In this document: positions 1 to 9,197 of the stretch, in pieces
Numbering within the stretch: the first letter of the stretch is position 1
Layout of the letters: each line of letters begins with the position of its first letter
Source of the DNA: Chitinophagaceae bacterium
GTDB lineage: Bacteria; Bacteroidota; Bacteroidia; Chitinophagales; Chitinophagaceae
Assembly: GCA_009996675.1 (NCBI GenBank)
Contig: JAACZQ010000026.1
Span: 5,390 to 69,389, forward strand
DNA: 64,000 nt
Direction: 5' to 3'
Program-made: the position numbers and the translations under genes
The notes under the pieces: model-generated
The model's database searches: none
What the model was told of the DNA's origin: nothing
Seen by the model: only the letters and a program-made list of their open reading frames with translations

Positions 1-2172
1 ATCCACTGAACCGTCTGCATGGTGCAGTACAACGGTTAATGGTTGTCCCGGTGCAAATGAAGTCAGTCCTTCGATATCAATGGTATCGTCTTCCTGGATC
101 TTCTCGTAATCATTTTTATCGGCGAAAGTCAATGCCAGCATACCCTGTTTTTTCAGGTTGGTTTCGTGGATGCGGGCGAATGATTTTACGAGGATGGCGC
201 GAACACCTAAGTGACGGGGTTCCATGGCAGCATGTTCTCTGGAAGAACCTTCGCCATAGTTTTCATCACCAACTACAATGGAGCCGATATTGGCTGCTTT
301 GTAAGCACGTTGTGTAGCAGGTACGGGGCCATAAGCACCGCTGAGCTGATTTTTAACGAGGTCTGTTTTTTCGTTGTAGAAGTTAACAGCACCAATCAGC
401 ATATTATTACTGATATTATCAAGGTGACCGCGGAATTTCAACCAGGGACCAGCCATGGAAATATGGTCTGTGGTACATTTGCCTTTTGCTTTGATGAGCA
501 GTTTCAAATCTTTCAGGTCTGTACCTTCCCAGGGAGCAAAAGGATCCAGTAACTGCAGGCGTTTGGAAGCGGGGTCAACTGCTACCTGAACACTACTGCC
601 ATCAGCGGCAGGTGCCTGGTATCCGGCATCTTCCACTGCAAAACCACGCTGGGGCAGTTCCTGTCCATTGGGTTCATCCAGTTTTACCTGTTCTCCTTTT
701 TCATTGGTCAGTGTATCGGTAATCGGGTTAAACGTAAGATCACCGGCAATAGCCAATGCGGTCACCAGTTCCGGTGAAGCAACGAAAGCCAATGTATTAG
801 GGTTGCCATCGGCACGTTTGGCGAAGTTCCGGTTGAAGGAATGTACAATGGTATTACGCTCTTGCTTTTCAGCACCTACGCGATCCCACATACCAATACA
901 GGGCCCGCAGGCATTAGCGAATACGGTAGCACCGATTTCAGCAAAAACGCCCAGGAAACCATCGCGTTCAATGGTATAACGAACCTGTTCGCTACCGGGT
1001 GTGATGGTGTATTGTGCTTTGGTTTTCAGCCCTTTTTCTTTTACCTGACGTGCCAGGCTAACGGCGCGGCTGATATCTTCATAAGAACTGTTGGTACAGC
1101 TGCCAATCAAACCCACTTCTACTTTGGTAGGCCATCCGTTGGCGGCAGCCATTTCTTTCATTTTGGAGATTGGCGTGGCCAGGTCTGGTGTGAAGGGGCC
1201 ATTCAGGTGTGGCTCCAGTTCACTCAGGTTGATTTCTATAATCTGATCGAAGTATTTTTCAGGATTGGCATATACTTCGGGATCTGCATTCAGGTAATCT
1301 TTTACTCCATCAGCCATGGTTGCTACTTCTTCGCGTCCGGTTGCTTTGAGGTAACGGCTCATGCTTTCATCGTAGCCAAAAGTGGAAGTAGTTGCACCGA
1401 TTTCGGCACCCATATTACAGATGGTACCTTTGCCGGTACAGCTCATTGCGCTGGCACCTTCACCAAAATATTCTACAATGGCACCGGTTCCGCCTTTTAC
1501 GGTCAGGATACCCGCCACTTTGAGGATAACGTCTTTGGGGGCCGTCCAGCCGCTGAGTTTGCCGGTCAGTTTAACACCAATCAGTTTGGGCCATTTCAGT
1601 TCCCAGGGCAGCCCTGCCATTACATCACAGGCATCTGCACCACCTACACCAATGGCAATCATACCCAGTCCGCCCGCATTCACAGTATGTGAATCGGTAC
1701 CAATCATCATACCACCGGGGAATGCATAGTTTTCCAGTACTACCTGGTGAATGATACCGGCGCCTGGTTTCCAGAAACCGATGCCATATTTATTGGAAAC
1801 AGAAGCAAGGAAATCGTATACTTCTTTACTTTCTGCGTTGGCCACTTCCAGGTCTTTTTTTGCTTCCAGTTTGGCAGTAATGAGGTGATCGCAGTGTACG
1901 GTTGAGGGAACCGCCACTTTGGGTCTGCCAGCCTGCATAAACTGCAACAATGCCATCTGGGCAGTTGCATCCTGCATCGCCACACGGTCGGGCGCAAAAT
2001 CCACATAGGATTTCCCCCTTTCAAAATTGCTGAGGGGCTGGTCACTGTGGAGGTGGGCAAACAGGATTTTTTCAGACAGTGTTAAGGGACGTCCCAGTGC
2101 TTTCCTGGCCGCATCTACACGGGCGGGCATCTCGGCGTACACTTTTTTGATCATTTCAATGTCAAATGCCAT
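1..2172 (-). CDS. acn: Aconitate hydratase (3'-truncated by window edge)
   Basis: Aconitase of the TCA cycle, interconverting citrate and isocitrate with a [4Fe-4S] cluster in the cytosol. The reverse strand is open from the ATG at 2172 to the window edge, 724 codons; the frame is cut before its stop, with perhaps 30 residues missing. The three cluster ligands are visible: C359 in [11 protein letters not shown] and C422/C425 in ACGPCIGMW, spaced as in mitochondrial-type aconitase. The substrate-binding GTDSHT motif is also present. It is divergent from the PspC-domain gene across about 210 bp. Family assignment is secure; the exact aconitase subclass symbol is not. Confidence 0.97.
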   Translation of the reverse strand, partial: MAFDIEMIKKVYAEMPARVDAARKALGRPLTLSEKILFAHLHSDQPLSNFERGKSYVDFAPDRVAMQDATAQMALLQFMQAGRPKVAVPSTVHCDHLITAKLEAKKDLEVANAESKEVYDFLASVSNKYGIGFWKPGAGIIHQVVLENYAFPGGMMIGTDSHTVNAGGLGMIAIGVGGADACDVMAGLPWELKWPKLIGVKLTGKLSGWTAPKDVILKVAGILTVKGGTGAIVEYFGEGASAMSCTGKGTICNMGAEIGATTSTFGYDESMSRYLKATGREEVATMADGVKDYLNADPEVYANPEKYFDQIIEINLSELEPHLNGPFTPDLATPISKMKEMAAANGWPTKVEVGLIGSCTNSSYEDISRAVSLARQVKEKGLKTKAQYTITPGSEQVRYTIERDGFLGVFAEIGATVFANACGPCIGMWDRVGAEKQERNTIVHSFNRNFAKRADGNPNTLAFVASPELVTALAIAGDLTFNPITDTLTNEKGEQVKLDEPNGQELPQRGFAVEDAGYQAPAADGSSVQVAVDPASKRLQLLDPFAPWEGTDLKDLKLLIKAKGKCTTDHISMAGPWLKFRGHLDNISNNMLIGAVNFYNEKTDLVKNQLSGAYGPVPATQRAYKAANIGSIVVGDENYGEGSSREHAAMEPRHLGVRAILVKSFARIHETNLKKQGMLALTFADKNDYEKIQEDDTIDIEGLTSFAPGQPLTVVLHHADGSVD

Positions 2173-2382
2173 AGGTAGGTAAATTTATCGATGTACAGAT
2201 GATGTTCCCGATGGAACCACAGACCGGGTTTCCAGCCGGGAAGGGTGCTAAACTTGCCGCGAATTTACGAAAAAAGGGAGTGGGGTAAAAAACTGTTTTT
2301 AAGGCTTCGGCCCCTGCATTTTTGATTTTTTTCCCCCGAATTGCATAATTTGCATAGTCCCCCACCGTTAATTGATTGATAT

Positions 2383-2604
2383 ATGCAAAAGATCCGCGAA
2401 TTCCTTGAACTGAGGGCTTTTGGTGTATGCAGCGCCATTGGTGAGCGATTAGGGATTGCCAGCTCCCGTATCCGTATGTGGTTTATTTATATTTCTTTCC
2501 TCACCATGGGATCTCCCGTGATTATTTACATGATTCTGGCTTTCTGGATCAATATCCGCGACTATATCCTGGCGGGCAGGAGAAATCCATTGAGAAACTG
2601 GTAA
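2383..2604 (+). CDS. PspC-domain small membrane protein
   Basis: A 73-residue protein that is almost entirely one PspC domain: a short amphipathic N-terminus, then ERLGIASSRIRMWFIYISF, leading into one hydrophobic segment at about residues 32-58 and a basic tail. In Proteobacteria PspC takes part in the phage-shock envelope-stress response; stand-alone short versions like this are common in Bacteroidota and their role is not established. No pspA or pspB is adjacent. It starts with ATG and ends 15 bp before the convergent kdsA stop. Confidence 0.8.
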   Translation: MQKIREFLELRAFGVCSAIGERLGIASSRIRMWFIYISFLTMGSPVIIYMILAFWINIRDYILAGRRNPLRNW

Positions 2605-2619
2605 CCCACAGCCCGTTAT

Positions 2620-3444
2620 TTACAATACCGCTTTCCGAAGCTTTACCAGTTGTTCCAGTAATGGCTGCAGCAGATCCAGCTTCAGCATATTGGCTCCATC
2701 GCTTTTGGCAACAGCCGGATTGGGGTGTGTTTCAATAAATAAACCATTGGCGCCGGTGGCAATGGCGGCTTTGGCAATGGTACCAATCAATTGCGGATTG
2801 CCACCCGTAACACCACTGGTTTGATTAGGCTGCTGCAGGGAATGGGTACAGTCCATAATAACCGGTACGCCAGTTTCCTGCATCCAGGGAATATTGCGGT
2901 AGTCAACCACCAGGTCCTGGTAGCCAAAAGTGGTACCTCTTTCCGTAAGCATGATTTTTTCATTGCCCGCTTTCCGGATTTTATCAACCGCAAACTGCAT
3001 GGACGGTCCGCTTAAAAACTGCCCTTTCTTCACATTCACCACTTTACCTGTTTCTGCAGCAGCAACCAGTAAATCTGTTTGGCGACACAAGAAAGCAGGG
3101 ATTTGCAGAATATCAATATATGGGGCTGCCATGGCCGCTTCTTCGTGCGCATGGATATCTGAAGTAGTAGGTAACTGATAGGTCTGGCCCACTTTCCTGA
3201 TCAGCGACAGGCCATTGTCATCACCAATACCGGTAAAGGAGCTGGCGCTGGTGCGATTGGCTTTCCGGTAACTGGCTTTGAATACATAGGGTATACCCAG
3301 GTTTTTGCAGATGCCTGCAACCTTGTCGGCTACTTCCATTACCAACTCCTCGCTTTCCACTACACAGGGCCCGGCAATCAGGAAAAACTGTTGCGGGTCA
3401 TAGGATTGTTTATGGAATAAATCGGTCAGATAGGAGGGGAGCAT
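2620..3444 (-). CDS. kdsA: 3-deoxy-8-phosphooctulonate synthase
   Basis: Condenses phosphoenolpyruvate with arabinose 5-phosphate to Kdo-8-phosphate, the committed step to the Kdo sugar of the LPS inner core; cytosolic. The protein (274 aa from the ATG at 3444) shows FLIAGPCVVES near the N-terminus, then FKASYRKANRTS, TDIHAHEE, a central QIPAFLCRQTDLL, and FIETHPNPAVAKSDGANML near the C-terminus, all typical of KdsA in the class I DAHP synthase superfamily. A TTG seven codons upstream (3465) is an alternative start, but the ATG matches the usual N-terminus of the family. It is divergent from the threonine dehydrogenase gene. Confidence 0.95.
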   Translation of the reverse strand: MLPSYLTDLFHKQSYDPQQFFLIAGPCVVESEELVMEVADKVAGICKNLGIPYVFKASYRKANRTSASSFTGIGDDNGLSLIRKVGQTYQLPTTSDIHAHEEAAMAAPYIDILQIPAFLCRQTDLLVAAAETGKVVNVKKGQFLSGPSMQFAVDKIRKAGNEKIMLTERGTTFGYQDLVVDYRNIPWMQETGVPVIMDCTHSLQQPNQTSGVTGGNPQLIGTIAKAAIATGANGLFIETHPNPAVAKSDGANMLKLDLLQPLLEQLVKLRKAVL

Positions 3445-3566
3445 AGTATCAGTATTAAGCTGCAAAATTAAGCATATTTGACCAGTTCAAAACCCATTCA
3501 ACCCCCGTTTAACTGTGGCTGATTCATGTTTTTTGATTTTCTTTGCTGCTCAACTAACGATTGTTT

Positions 3567-4520
3567 ATGTCACAGGTAAAAGATAAAATACTGGTGATTG
3601 GTGCATCCGGACAAATTGGTGTGGAGCTTACCCTGGCACTTCGCAAAATGTATGGTAACCAGAACGTCATTGCATCCGATCTGCGCGAACAGAATCCCTT
3701 GCTGGAAGGAACGGGCCCCTATGTTAGCCTGGATGTAATGAATAAGGAAATGTTGCATGTACAGGTTATCCGACAAAACATCACACAGATCTACCTGCTG
3801 GCAGCTATCCTGTCGGCCACCGGTGAAAAAAATCCCAACCTGGCCTGGCACTTGAATATGCAGGGTTTGCTGAATGTGTTGGACATTGCGCGTGAAGAAC
3901 AGTTGCATAAAGTGTACTGGCCCAGCAGTATTGCAGTATTCGGTCCCACTTCCCCCAAACAAATGTGCCCGCAGCAAACCATTATTGAACCCACAACAGT
4001 ATATGGTATCAGTAAATATGCCGGTGAATTCTGGTGTAATTATTACCACCAGCGTTATGGTGTGGATGTACGCAGTCTCCGTTACCCGGGATTAATCAGT
4101 TATAAATCGGCTCCTGGTGGCGGAACCACCGATTATGCGGTTGAAATTTATCATGAAGCACTCGAACGCCAGCGATATACCTGTTTCCTGCGGGAAGATA
4201 CCTATCTCCCCATGATGTATATGCCTGATGCCATCCGCGCCACACTGGAACTCATGGAAGCACCGGCCGAAAGGATTGGGGTACGCACTTCCTATAATCT
4301 TTCCGGTATGAGTTTCTCTCCCAAAGAGATCGGAGCGGAAATACAAAAACATATTCCGGCATTCTCCATGCAATATACACCGGATTATCGCCAGCAGATA
4401 GCAGACAGCTGGCCACAAAGCATTGATGATAGTGTTGCATCGCGCGACTGGGGCTGGAAACCGGAATATGACCTGGCGAAGATGACGGAAGATATGTTGG
4501 TGAACCTGAAGAAAGGGTAA
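3567..4520 (+). CDS. tdh: L-threonine 3-dehydrogenase, SDR/epimerase type
   Basis: NAD-dependent enzyme of the extended short-chain dehydrogenase family, oxidising threonine to 2-amino-3-ketobutyrate. The 317-residue protein has a nucleotide-binding GASGQIG near residue 12, Ser120/121, and the catalytic Y146-x3-K150 pair in VYGISK. The PGGGTTDYA loop is characteristic of the epimerase-like threonine dehydrogenases rather than UDP-glucose epimerases. The ATG at 3567 is preferred over an upstream TTG at 3561. No kbl (glycine C-acetyltransferase) is adjacent in the window. The gene is followed by a long perfect inverted repeat before a convergent gene. Confidence 0.9.
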   Translation: MSQVKDKILVIGASGQIGVELTLALRKMYGNQNVIASDLREQNPLLEGTGPYVSLDVMNKEMLHVQVIRQNITQIYLLAAILSATGEKNPNLAWHLNMQGLLNVLDIAREEQLHKVYWPSSIAVFGPTSPKQMCPQQTIIEPTTVYGISKYAGEFWCNYYHQRYGVDVRSLRYPGLISYKSAPGGGTTDYAVEIYHEALERQRYTCFLREDTYLPMMYMPDAIRATLELMEAPAERIGVRTSYNLSGMSFSPKEIGAEIQKHIPAFSMQYTPDYRQQIADSWPQSIDDSVASRDWGWKPEYDLAKMTEDMLVNLKKG

Positions 4521-4533
4521 GCAATACTACAAG

Positions 4534-4586
4534 TACAATATACCACGAGAGCCGCTTTTCAAAAGCGGCTCTCGTGGTATATTGTA
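4534..4586. terminator. Long perfect inverted repeat between convergent genes
   Basis: Two perfectly complementary 26-nt arms (4534-4559 and 4561-4586) flank a single C, so the transcript from either strand folds into a very stable hairpin. It lies between the stops of tdh (4520) and the outer-membrane protein (4601), the place for a bidirectional terminator. There is no U-run after the stem on either strand, which is unusual for an intrinsic terminator. Confidence 0.75.
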
Positions 4587-4600
4587 TATAAGTTGTGTGA

Positions 4601-5335
4601 TTAGAAGCGGAATCCGATATTGACACCCAGTCCACGTACGCCAGCCCAGGGACCGTCGGATTGTACAAAAGCACCTGTTGAAGTAACGGTACCTTTGAAC
4701 TTGAATGGTTTAGCATCCAGACTGTTGATTTCCTGCTGCAACGCATCTCTTTCCTGTTGGGTTGGGAATGATTTTATCAGGCTCAAATCGCCTTTGCTAC
4801 TACCATAATGACCACCGATGATCCAGATATCTAACGTGAGTACTTTGAATATACGATACTGTGTACCAAACATAATACCTGCGCTGGTAGATTTGATTTT
4901 TCCGGAAACAGGTGCTTCTTCGGTTACATTGCCAGAACCATTGTTGTAAGTATATTTAATGGGAGCAGTAACATCAAATGAGGCAAAACGCATATATGGG
5001 GCTACATAAAATCCACGCAGGTTGCCTTTACCCAGGTACAGACGAACTTCCGGTGTAAAAGCGGTATTACCCAACTCGAATTTATTAAAATTGAAATCGG
5101 TTCCATCCAGTAAACTCTCGAAAGTGCTTTTGAAGGGAAGACTACCTTTGGCCATGGTTCTGAAACCCAGAGAAGCAGATATACGGCCGGCAATTTTTCT
5201 TTCATAAGTTATATGAAAGTTTTTGGCAACCAGTGAACTCAGGTTCAGCTTTACAATGTTTTTACCGCTTAAGACAGGTACTTGTGCTTCCGACAGGAAC
5301 GGGATGCAGAGTAGTAGCATCAACATTTTTTTCAT
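4601..5335 (-). CDS. Outer-membrane beta-barrel protein (DUF3575-like)
   Basis: A 244-residue exported protein: signal peptide at about 1-17 (MKKMLMLLLCIPFLSEA), then alternating amphipathic strands (KLNLSSLVAKNFHITYERKI, ASLGFRTM, FTPEVRLYLG, FYVAPYMRF) and a C-terminal GVNIGFRF whose final aromatic residue suits BAM-dependent insertion. The layout matches the DUF3575-type small barrels found throughout Bacteroidota; the substrate or role is unknown. The Rrf2 gene lies 27 bp upstream on the same strand, so the two may be cotranscribed. Confidence 0.75.
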   Translation of the reverse strand: MKKMLMLLLCIPFLSEAQVPVLSGKNIVKLNLSSLVAKNFHITYERKIAGRISASLGFRTMAKGSLPFKSTFESLLDGTDFNFNKFELGNTAFTPEVRLYLGKGNLRGFYVAPYMRFASFDVTAPIKYTYNNGSGNVTEEAPVSGKIKSTSAGIMFGTQYRIFKVLTLDIWIIGGHYGSSKGDLSLIKSFPTQQERDALQQEINSLDAKPFKFKGTVTSTGAFVQSDGPWAGVRGLGVNIGFRF

Positions 5336-5362
5336 ACAGTTGTTTTTAGAGGTTATATTGAG

Positions 5363-5773
5363 TTACAGTAATGCCAAATCGGCTACAGTTCTGTTTTCCA
5401 GAATCGACAGCATATCATCTCTTACTTCAATCATCACTTTGTTCAATCCGCATTTTTTCTCATTGCAGTCCTGGCACTTCTCATAAAAATTAAGGCTTAC
5501 ACAGGGTAGAAGGGCAATCGGCCCATCCATGAGGCGCATGATTTTGGCCAGGGATATTTTTGCCGGGTCGGTATGAAAAAAATAACCACCACCCTTGCCT
5601 TTTTTACTGGCCAGTAAACCGGCTTTCTTTAATTCCAGCAGGATGTTTTCCAGAAACTTCAGGGGGATTTTTTTCTTCTGCGCGATCTCAGCAATCAGCA
5701 CAGGCTCATCTATTTTCCGCTCAGCCATAAAGGTAAGCGCCTTGAATGCATACTGTGTTTTCTTAGAAAGCAT
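5363..5773 (-). CDS. Rrf2-family transcriptional regulator
   Basis: A 136-residue winged-helix regulator. The N-terminus MLSKKTQYAFKALTFMAE and the wing KKGKGGGYFF are typical of Rrf2 proteins. Four cysteines, C91, C100, C103 and C108, form a cluster in the region where IscR/NsrR-type members bind an Fe-S cluster, so a redox, iron or NO signal is plausible; the spacing here is not identical to IscR, and cluster binding is inference. It precedes the outer-membrane protein gene in the same direction and is separated from dapB upstream by 166 bp, room for its own promoter. Confidence 0.88.
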   Translation of the reverse strand: MLSKKTQYAFKALTFMAERKIDEPVLIAEIAQKKKIPLKFLENILLELKKAGLLASKKGKGGGYFFHTDPAKISLAKIMRLMDGPIALLPCVSLNFYEKCQDCNEKKCGLNKVMIEVRDDMLSILENRTVADLALL

Positions 5774-5939
5774 GGTTACAACTACCGATTACCAGGCAAA
5801 TAGGGTTTAGCCAGACCTGCCTGTCCGGATTCCGGGGGAAAAATATTCATTTTTTAGCTAATTACATACCCAAGGGTCAAATTTCCGGTAAAACGCAGCT
5901 GTTCACGGCTTAACAAGTGTAAGGTATACACAATGGTGA

Positions 5940-6656
5940 TTATAAACCCAGTACTTCTTTCATACCGAAGATGCCTTTGTTGCGGCTGGCAAATTCTGCT
6001 GCTAAAACGGCGCCGCCGGCAAAACCCTGCCGGTTATGTGCTGTATGCGTGATTTCAATATCATCGATGGGTGACTGGTATTTGATGGTATGCGTACCGG
6101 GAGCGGGATCAATTCTTTCGGAGATGATGCTGAGGTCTTCCGCATTGTTGCTGGGTTGGTTTACCCATTGCTTTTTCCGGTGGATATTTGCCAGTATCTG
6201 TTCAGCCAGCGTAATAGCAGTACCACTGGGTGCATCTTTTTTCTGTGTGTGGTGAATTTCTTCCATGCTCACTTCATAGCCGGGATAACCCTGCATCAGT
6301 TTGGCCAGATAGGTATTCAATTCAAAGAAAAGGTTTACGCCAATACTGAAATTACTCGCATACACCAGCGTGCCCTGTTGCTGAAGGCAATATTGTTTTA
6401 CCGCTTCCAGCCTGTCGAGCCACCCAGTAGAGCCACAAACAACGGGTAAGCCGAGTGACAAACATTTCATCACATTATCAAAAGCACTGTGTGGGCCGGT
6501 AAATTCAATGGCTACATCGGCCCGGGCAGCATTGGCCTCATTCAGGTCGGCTGCATTATCCAGATCAATCTTCAGTACAACTTCATGTCCCTGTGCTACG
6601 GCTATTGCTTCAATGGCTTTGCCCATTTTGCCGTATCCTACCAATGCTATTTTCAT
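5940..6656 (-). CDS. dapB: 4-hydroxy-tetrahydrodipicolinate reductase
   Basis: NAD(P)H-dependent reductase of the diaminopimelate/lysine pathway, cytosolic. The 238-residue product begins MKIALVGYGKMGKAIE, the dinucleotide-binding motif, and carries EEIHHTQKKDAPSGTA, with the catalytic His pair and substrate-binding PSGTA. The ATG at 6656 is chosen; an in-frame start 11 codons upstream would add residues before the Rossmann motif that the family lacks. It is the last gene of a parA-parB-DUF5683-dapB block, 50 bp after the DUF5683 gene. Confidence 0.95.
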   Translation of the reverse strand: MKIALVGYGKMGKAIEAIAVAQGHEVVLKIDLDNAADLNEANAARADVAIEFTGPHSAFDNVMKCLSLGLPVVCGSTGWLDRLEAVKQYCLQQQGTLVYASNFSIGVNLFFELNTYLAKLMQGYPGYEVSMEEIHHTQKKDAPSGTAITLAEQILANIHRKKQWVNQPSNNAEDLSIISERIDPAPGTHTIKYQSPIDDIEITHTAHNRQGFAGGAVLAAEFASRNKGIFGMKEVLGL

Positions 6657-6706
6657 GTGGGTGTATTTATATGCCCTGTTGGGCACCAAACAAAGTTAAT
6701 GCTTAA

Positions 6707-7372
6707 TCAGCGCGCCGGAATGGGTTTGGGCGTGGGATTCTTGAGGCTTAATACCAACCCGAAACCGGGCGACCGGGTTTGCGGGTTGAATGTGGGACTC
6801 ACACGCATACTCAGATCATCGCTTACATCAAAATCCTTGAGGTGTCCGAATACCGTTGCGTCTACTACCTGTAATCCCCAGGCCAGGATAAACCACAGTA
6901 CAGAGTAGTCGCGATCGCGACGGAAGATATTCCGGTAGTTTTGCACTGTTTCTATTGTCCTGTTCTGCAGTTTTGGATCAATCAATGGCAGGTCTGTGCT
7001 GTCTTTGGCCGGCCCCGCCGCTTTCAAAAGTGCTTCGTATGCAAATTTTGATTTTTTGTACCAGCTGTTATTGTAGAAATATAACCCGGCAGGAATCGCC
7101 AGCACACCATATACAACCGGTATTTTCCAGTATTGTTTGTTATAAGCCTGTCCCCATCCCGGAATGATGGCAGACCGAATAGTAGCCAGTCTGGGTTGGT
7201 GCGGTTTATTTTTTTGGGGTACAACCGAATCAGCAGCTGTAGCTACACGGGTACTGTCTGCCACAACGTTTAATAAACTTGTTTGTGCCAGTTGCTGTTT
7301 GTCGGCCTGTGCTACGGCGGACAAGGACAAACAAACCCATAAAAGACATATAAGCTGTTGCTTCAGGTTCAT
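6707..7372 (-). CDS. DUF5683 membrane protein
   Basis: A 221-residue envelope protein. A signal peptide (about 1-22, ending in AVAQA) is followed by a low-complexity stretch, then RSAIIPGWGQAYNKQYWKIPVVYGVLAIPAGLYFY, the hallmark of DUF5683 and the related P-G-x-G-Q-x-Y membrane-associated families; a second hydrophobic segment lies near residues 155-172. The function is unknown. It lies 5 bp after parB and before dapB, an order I know from many Bacteroidota genomes, often continuing to lepB. Confidence 0.82.
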   Translation of the reverse strand: MNLKQQLICLLWVCLSLSAVAQADKQQLAQTSLLNVVADSTRVATAADSVVPQKNKPHQPRLATIRSAIIPGWGQAYNKQYWKIPVVYGVLAIPAGLYFYNNSWYKKSKFAYEALLKAAGPAKDSTDLPLIDPKLQNRTIETVQNYRNIFRRDRDYSVLWFILAWGLQVVDATVFGHLKDFDVSDDLSMRVSPTFNPQTRSPGFGLVLSLKNPTPKPIPAR

Positions 7373-7377
7373 GCGCT

Positions 7378-8310
7378 TTAACTCACGGTAACATGCATGG
7401 CTTCCAGTATTTTATTGAGTTCTTCCAGAGAATAATACTCAATGGTAATACTGCCATAACCTTTTTTGTTGTGGGCCATTTTTACCTTGGTGCCAAAATG
7501 TGATGCTAAGTTATCTTCAATTTTTTTGTAGGCTGGGGGTAGGTCTGTTTTTACGGAAGATTTAACAGCGCCGCTTTTTTCGGCCTGGTACATTTTACGC
7601 ACCAGTTCTTCTGTTTGTCTTACGTTCAGGCCTTTTTGCTGTATCTCTTTGAATACAAACAACTGTTTATCGATGGTGTCTATATTCACCAATGCGCGGG
7701 CATGTCCCATAGAGAGGGAGCCATTCCGGATGGATAACTGAATATCGGGGGGTAATTTCAGCAGGCGGATATAATTGGTTACCGTGCTTCTTTCTTTACC
7801 CATTCTTTCGGCTACCTGTTCCTGTGTATAGCTCAACTCTTCCATCATGCGTTTGTAGCTCAGTGCAATTTCAACGGCATTGAGGTTTTCACGCTGCAAG
7901 TTTTCCAGTAATGCCAGTTCCAGTAATTGCTGATCATTGGCCTGGCGGATATAAACCGGTACATCTTTGAGGCCGGCAATCTTGGAAGCACGGAAACGGC
8001 GCTCACCGGCAATCAGCTGGTATTTTCCACCGGCAATTTTTGATACCGTCAGGGGCTGGATGATATCGTGCAGCTTGATGGATGCCGCCAGTTCATTCAG
8101 GGCCTGCTCATCAAAATCGCGACGGGGTTGTTTAGGGTTGATCTGGATATCGGTAATGGGAATACGGGTTGAAGTAGTAGCCTGTTCCACCACTTCTGTT
8201 TTTAAAGAGCCTGCAGTTGTTTTAAGGTCTGCATCAATATTCTGCAATAAGGATCTGAGTCCTTTTCCGATGAGTTCTTTATTCTGTTTAGGGTTGGTCA
8301 TGCTTGCCAT
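7378..8310 (-). CDS. parB: Chromosome-partitioning protein ParB
   Basis: DNA-binding CTPase that loads at parS sites and spreads, working with ParA in origin segregation. The 310-residue protein (ATG at 8310) has a basic N-terminus with LGKGLRSLL-like sequence (IGKGLRSLLQ), then the ParB/Srx CTP-binding core with ELAASIKLHDIIQPLTV and LIAGERRFRASKIAGL, the helix-turn-helix region YTQEQVAERMGKERSTVTNYIRLL, and a C-terminal dimerisation segment. An upstream in-frame TTG (8334) would add eight residues and is not preferred. It sits 43 bp after parA. No parS palindrome was noticed in the window. Confidence 0.95.
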   Translation of the reverse strand: MASMTNPKQNKELIGKGLRSLLQNIDADLKTTAGSLKTEVVEQATTSTRIPITDIQINPKQPRRDFDEQALNELAASIKLHDIIQPLTVSKIAGGKYQLIAGERRFRASKIAGLKDVPVYIRQANDQQLLELALLENLQRENLNAVEIALSYKRMMEELSYTQEQVAERMGKERSTVTNYIRLLKLPPDIQLSIRNGSLSMGHARALVNIDTIDKQLFVFKEIQQKGLNVRQTEELVRKMYQAEKSGAVKSSVKTDLPPAYKKIEDNLASHFGTKVKMAHNKKGYGSITIEYYSLEELNKILEAMHVTVS

Positions 8311-8353
8311 TTTTGTTTGCACACCGTTGCTCAAATGCCGGTGCCGCTATGCT

Positions 8354-9154
8354 TTACTCTATGATTCTTTCTTCGTTCGACATTTTTGTCATGCCATTAT
8401 TCTGCAAAATTTCCTTGGCCAGGTTCAGGTAATTGATGGCACCCTTACTTTCTGCATCATACAGGATTACAGGTTTACCAACACTGGGCGATTCGCTGAG
8501 GCGGGTATTGCGGTGAATAATGGTGGAGAAAACCATTTCGTCGAAATGACGCCTTACTTCACTCACCACCTGGTTGCACAAACGCAAACGGCCATCATAC
8601 ATGGTCATCAGAATACCTTCTATCTGTAAAGCAGGATTCAGGCGGCTTTGTACAATTTTGATGGTATTCAGCAGTTTACCCAGGCCTTCCAGCGCAAAAA
8701 ACTCACACTGTACCGGTACAATCACGCTGTTGGAAGCCACCAGTGAGTTAACCGTGATCAATCCCAGTGAAGGAGAACAGTCAATGATCACAAAATCATA
8801 CTGGTCTTTCACCGCGTCCAGGATGCCCTTCATAACATTCTCCCGGTTGGGGTAATTGATCATTTCTATTTCTGCCCCTACCAGGTCGATATGGGAAGGG
8901 ATGATATCCAGGTTTGGGATTTCACTTTTAAGGATCACATCGGCTGCACTGGTATTATTCACCATGCAATCGTATAAACTGCTGGTAATATTGTGCAGGT
9001 CGAAGCCTACGCCGGTTGTACTATTGGCCTGCGGATCCGCATCAACCAGTAATGTCTTGTATTCTAATACTGCCAGGCTTGCTGCCACGTTAATGGCTGT
9101 AGTGGTTTTACCCACACCCCCTTTCTGATTGGCTACGCCGATAATTCTCGCCAT
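8354..9154 (-). CDS. parA: Chromosome-partitioning ATPase ParA/Soj
   Basis: Deviant Walker-A ATPase that binds nucleoid DNA and is cycled by ParB. The 266-residue sequence opens MARIIGVANQKGGVGKTTTA, with K11 and K16 the signature and Walker lysines, followed by LLVDADPQANST (switch I) and FVIIDCSPSLGLIT (Walker B). There is no N-terminal helix-turn-helix, which marks it as the chromosomal Soj type rather than a plasmid type. It is the first gene of the par block and is followed by parB. Confidence 0.97.
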   Translation of the reverse strand: MARIIGVANQKGGVGKTTTAINVAASLAVLEYKTLLVDADPQANSTTGVGFDLHNITSSLYDCMVNNTSAADVILKSEIPNLDIIPSHIDLVGAEIEMINYPNRENVMKGILDAVKDQYDFVIIDCSPSLGLITVNSLVASNSVIVPVQCEFFALEGLGKLLNTIKIVQSRLNPALQIEGILMTMYDGRLRLCNQVVSEVRRHFDEMVFSTIIHRNTRLSESPSVGKPVILYDAESKGAINYLNLAKEILQNNGMTKMSNEERIIE

Positions 9155-9197
9155 AATATTGTTTTCCTGTTTCCGGTTATCGCGGATATTTTAATAC

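Noticed and set aside
841-1692. 283-codon open frame on the + strand opposite aconitase
   Set aside because: It is the shadow of the conserved aconitase frame on the reverse strand; its translation has no recognisable domain and no start context.
7378-9154. parS site near parAB
   Set aside because: No palindrome of parS type was noticed close to parAB; a genome-wide search would be needed.
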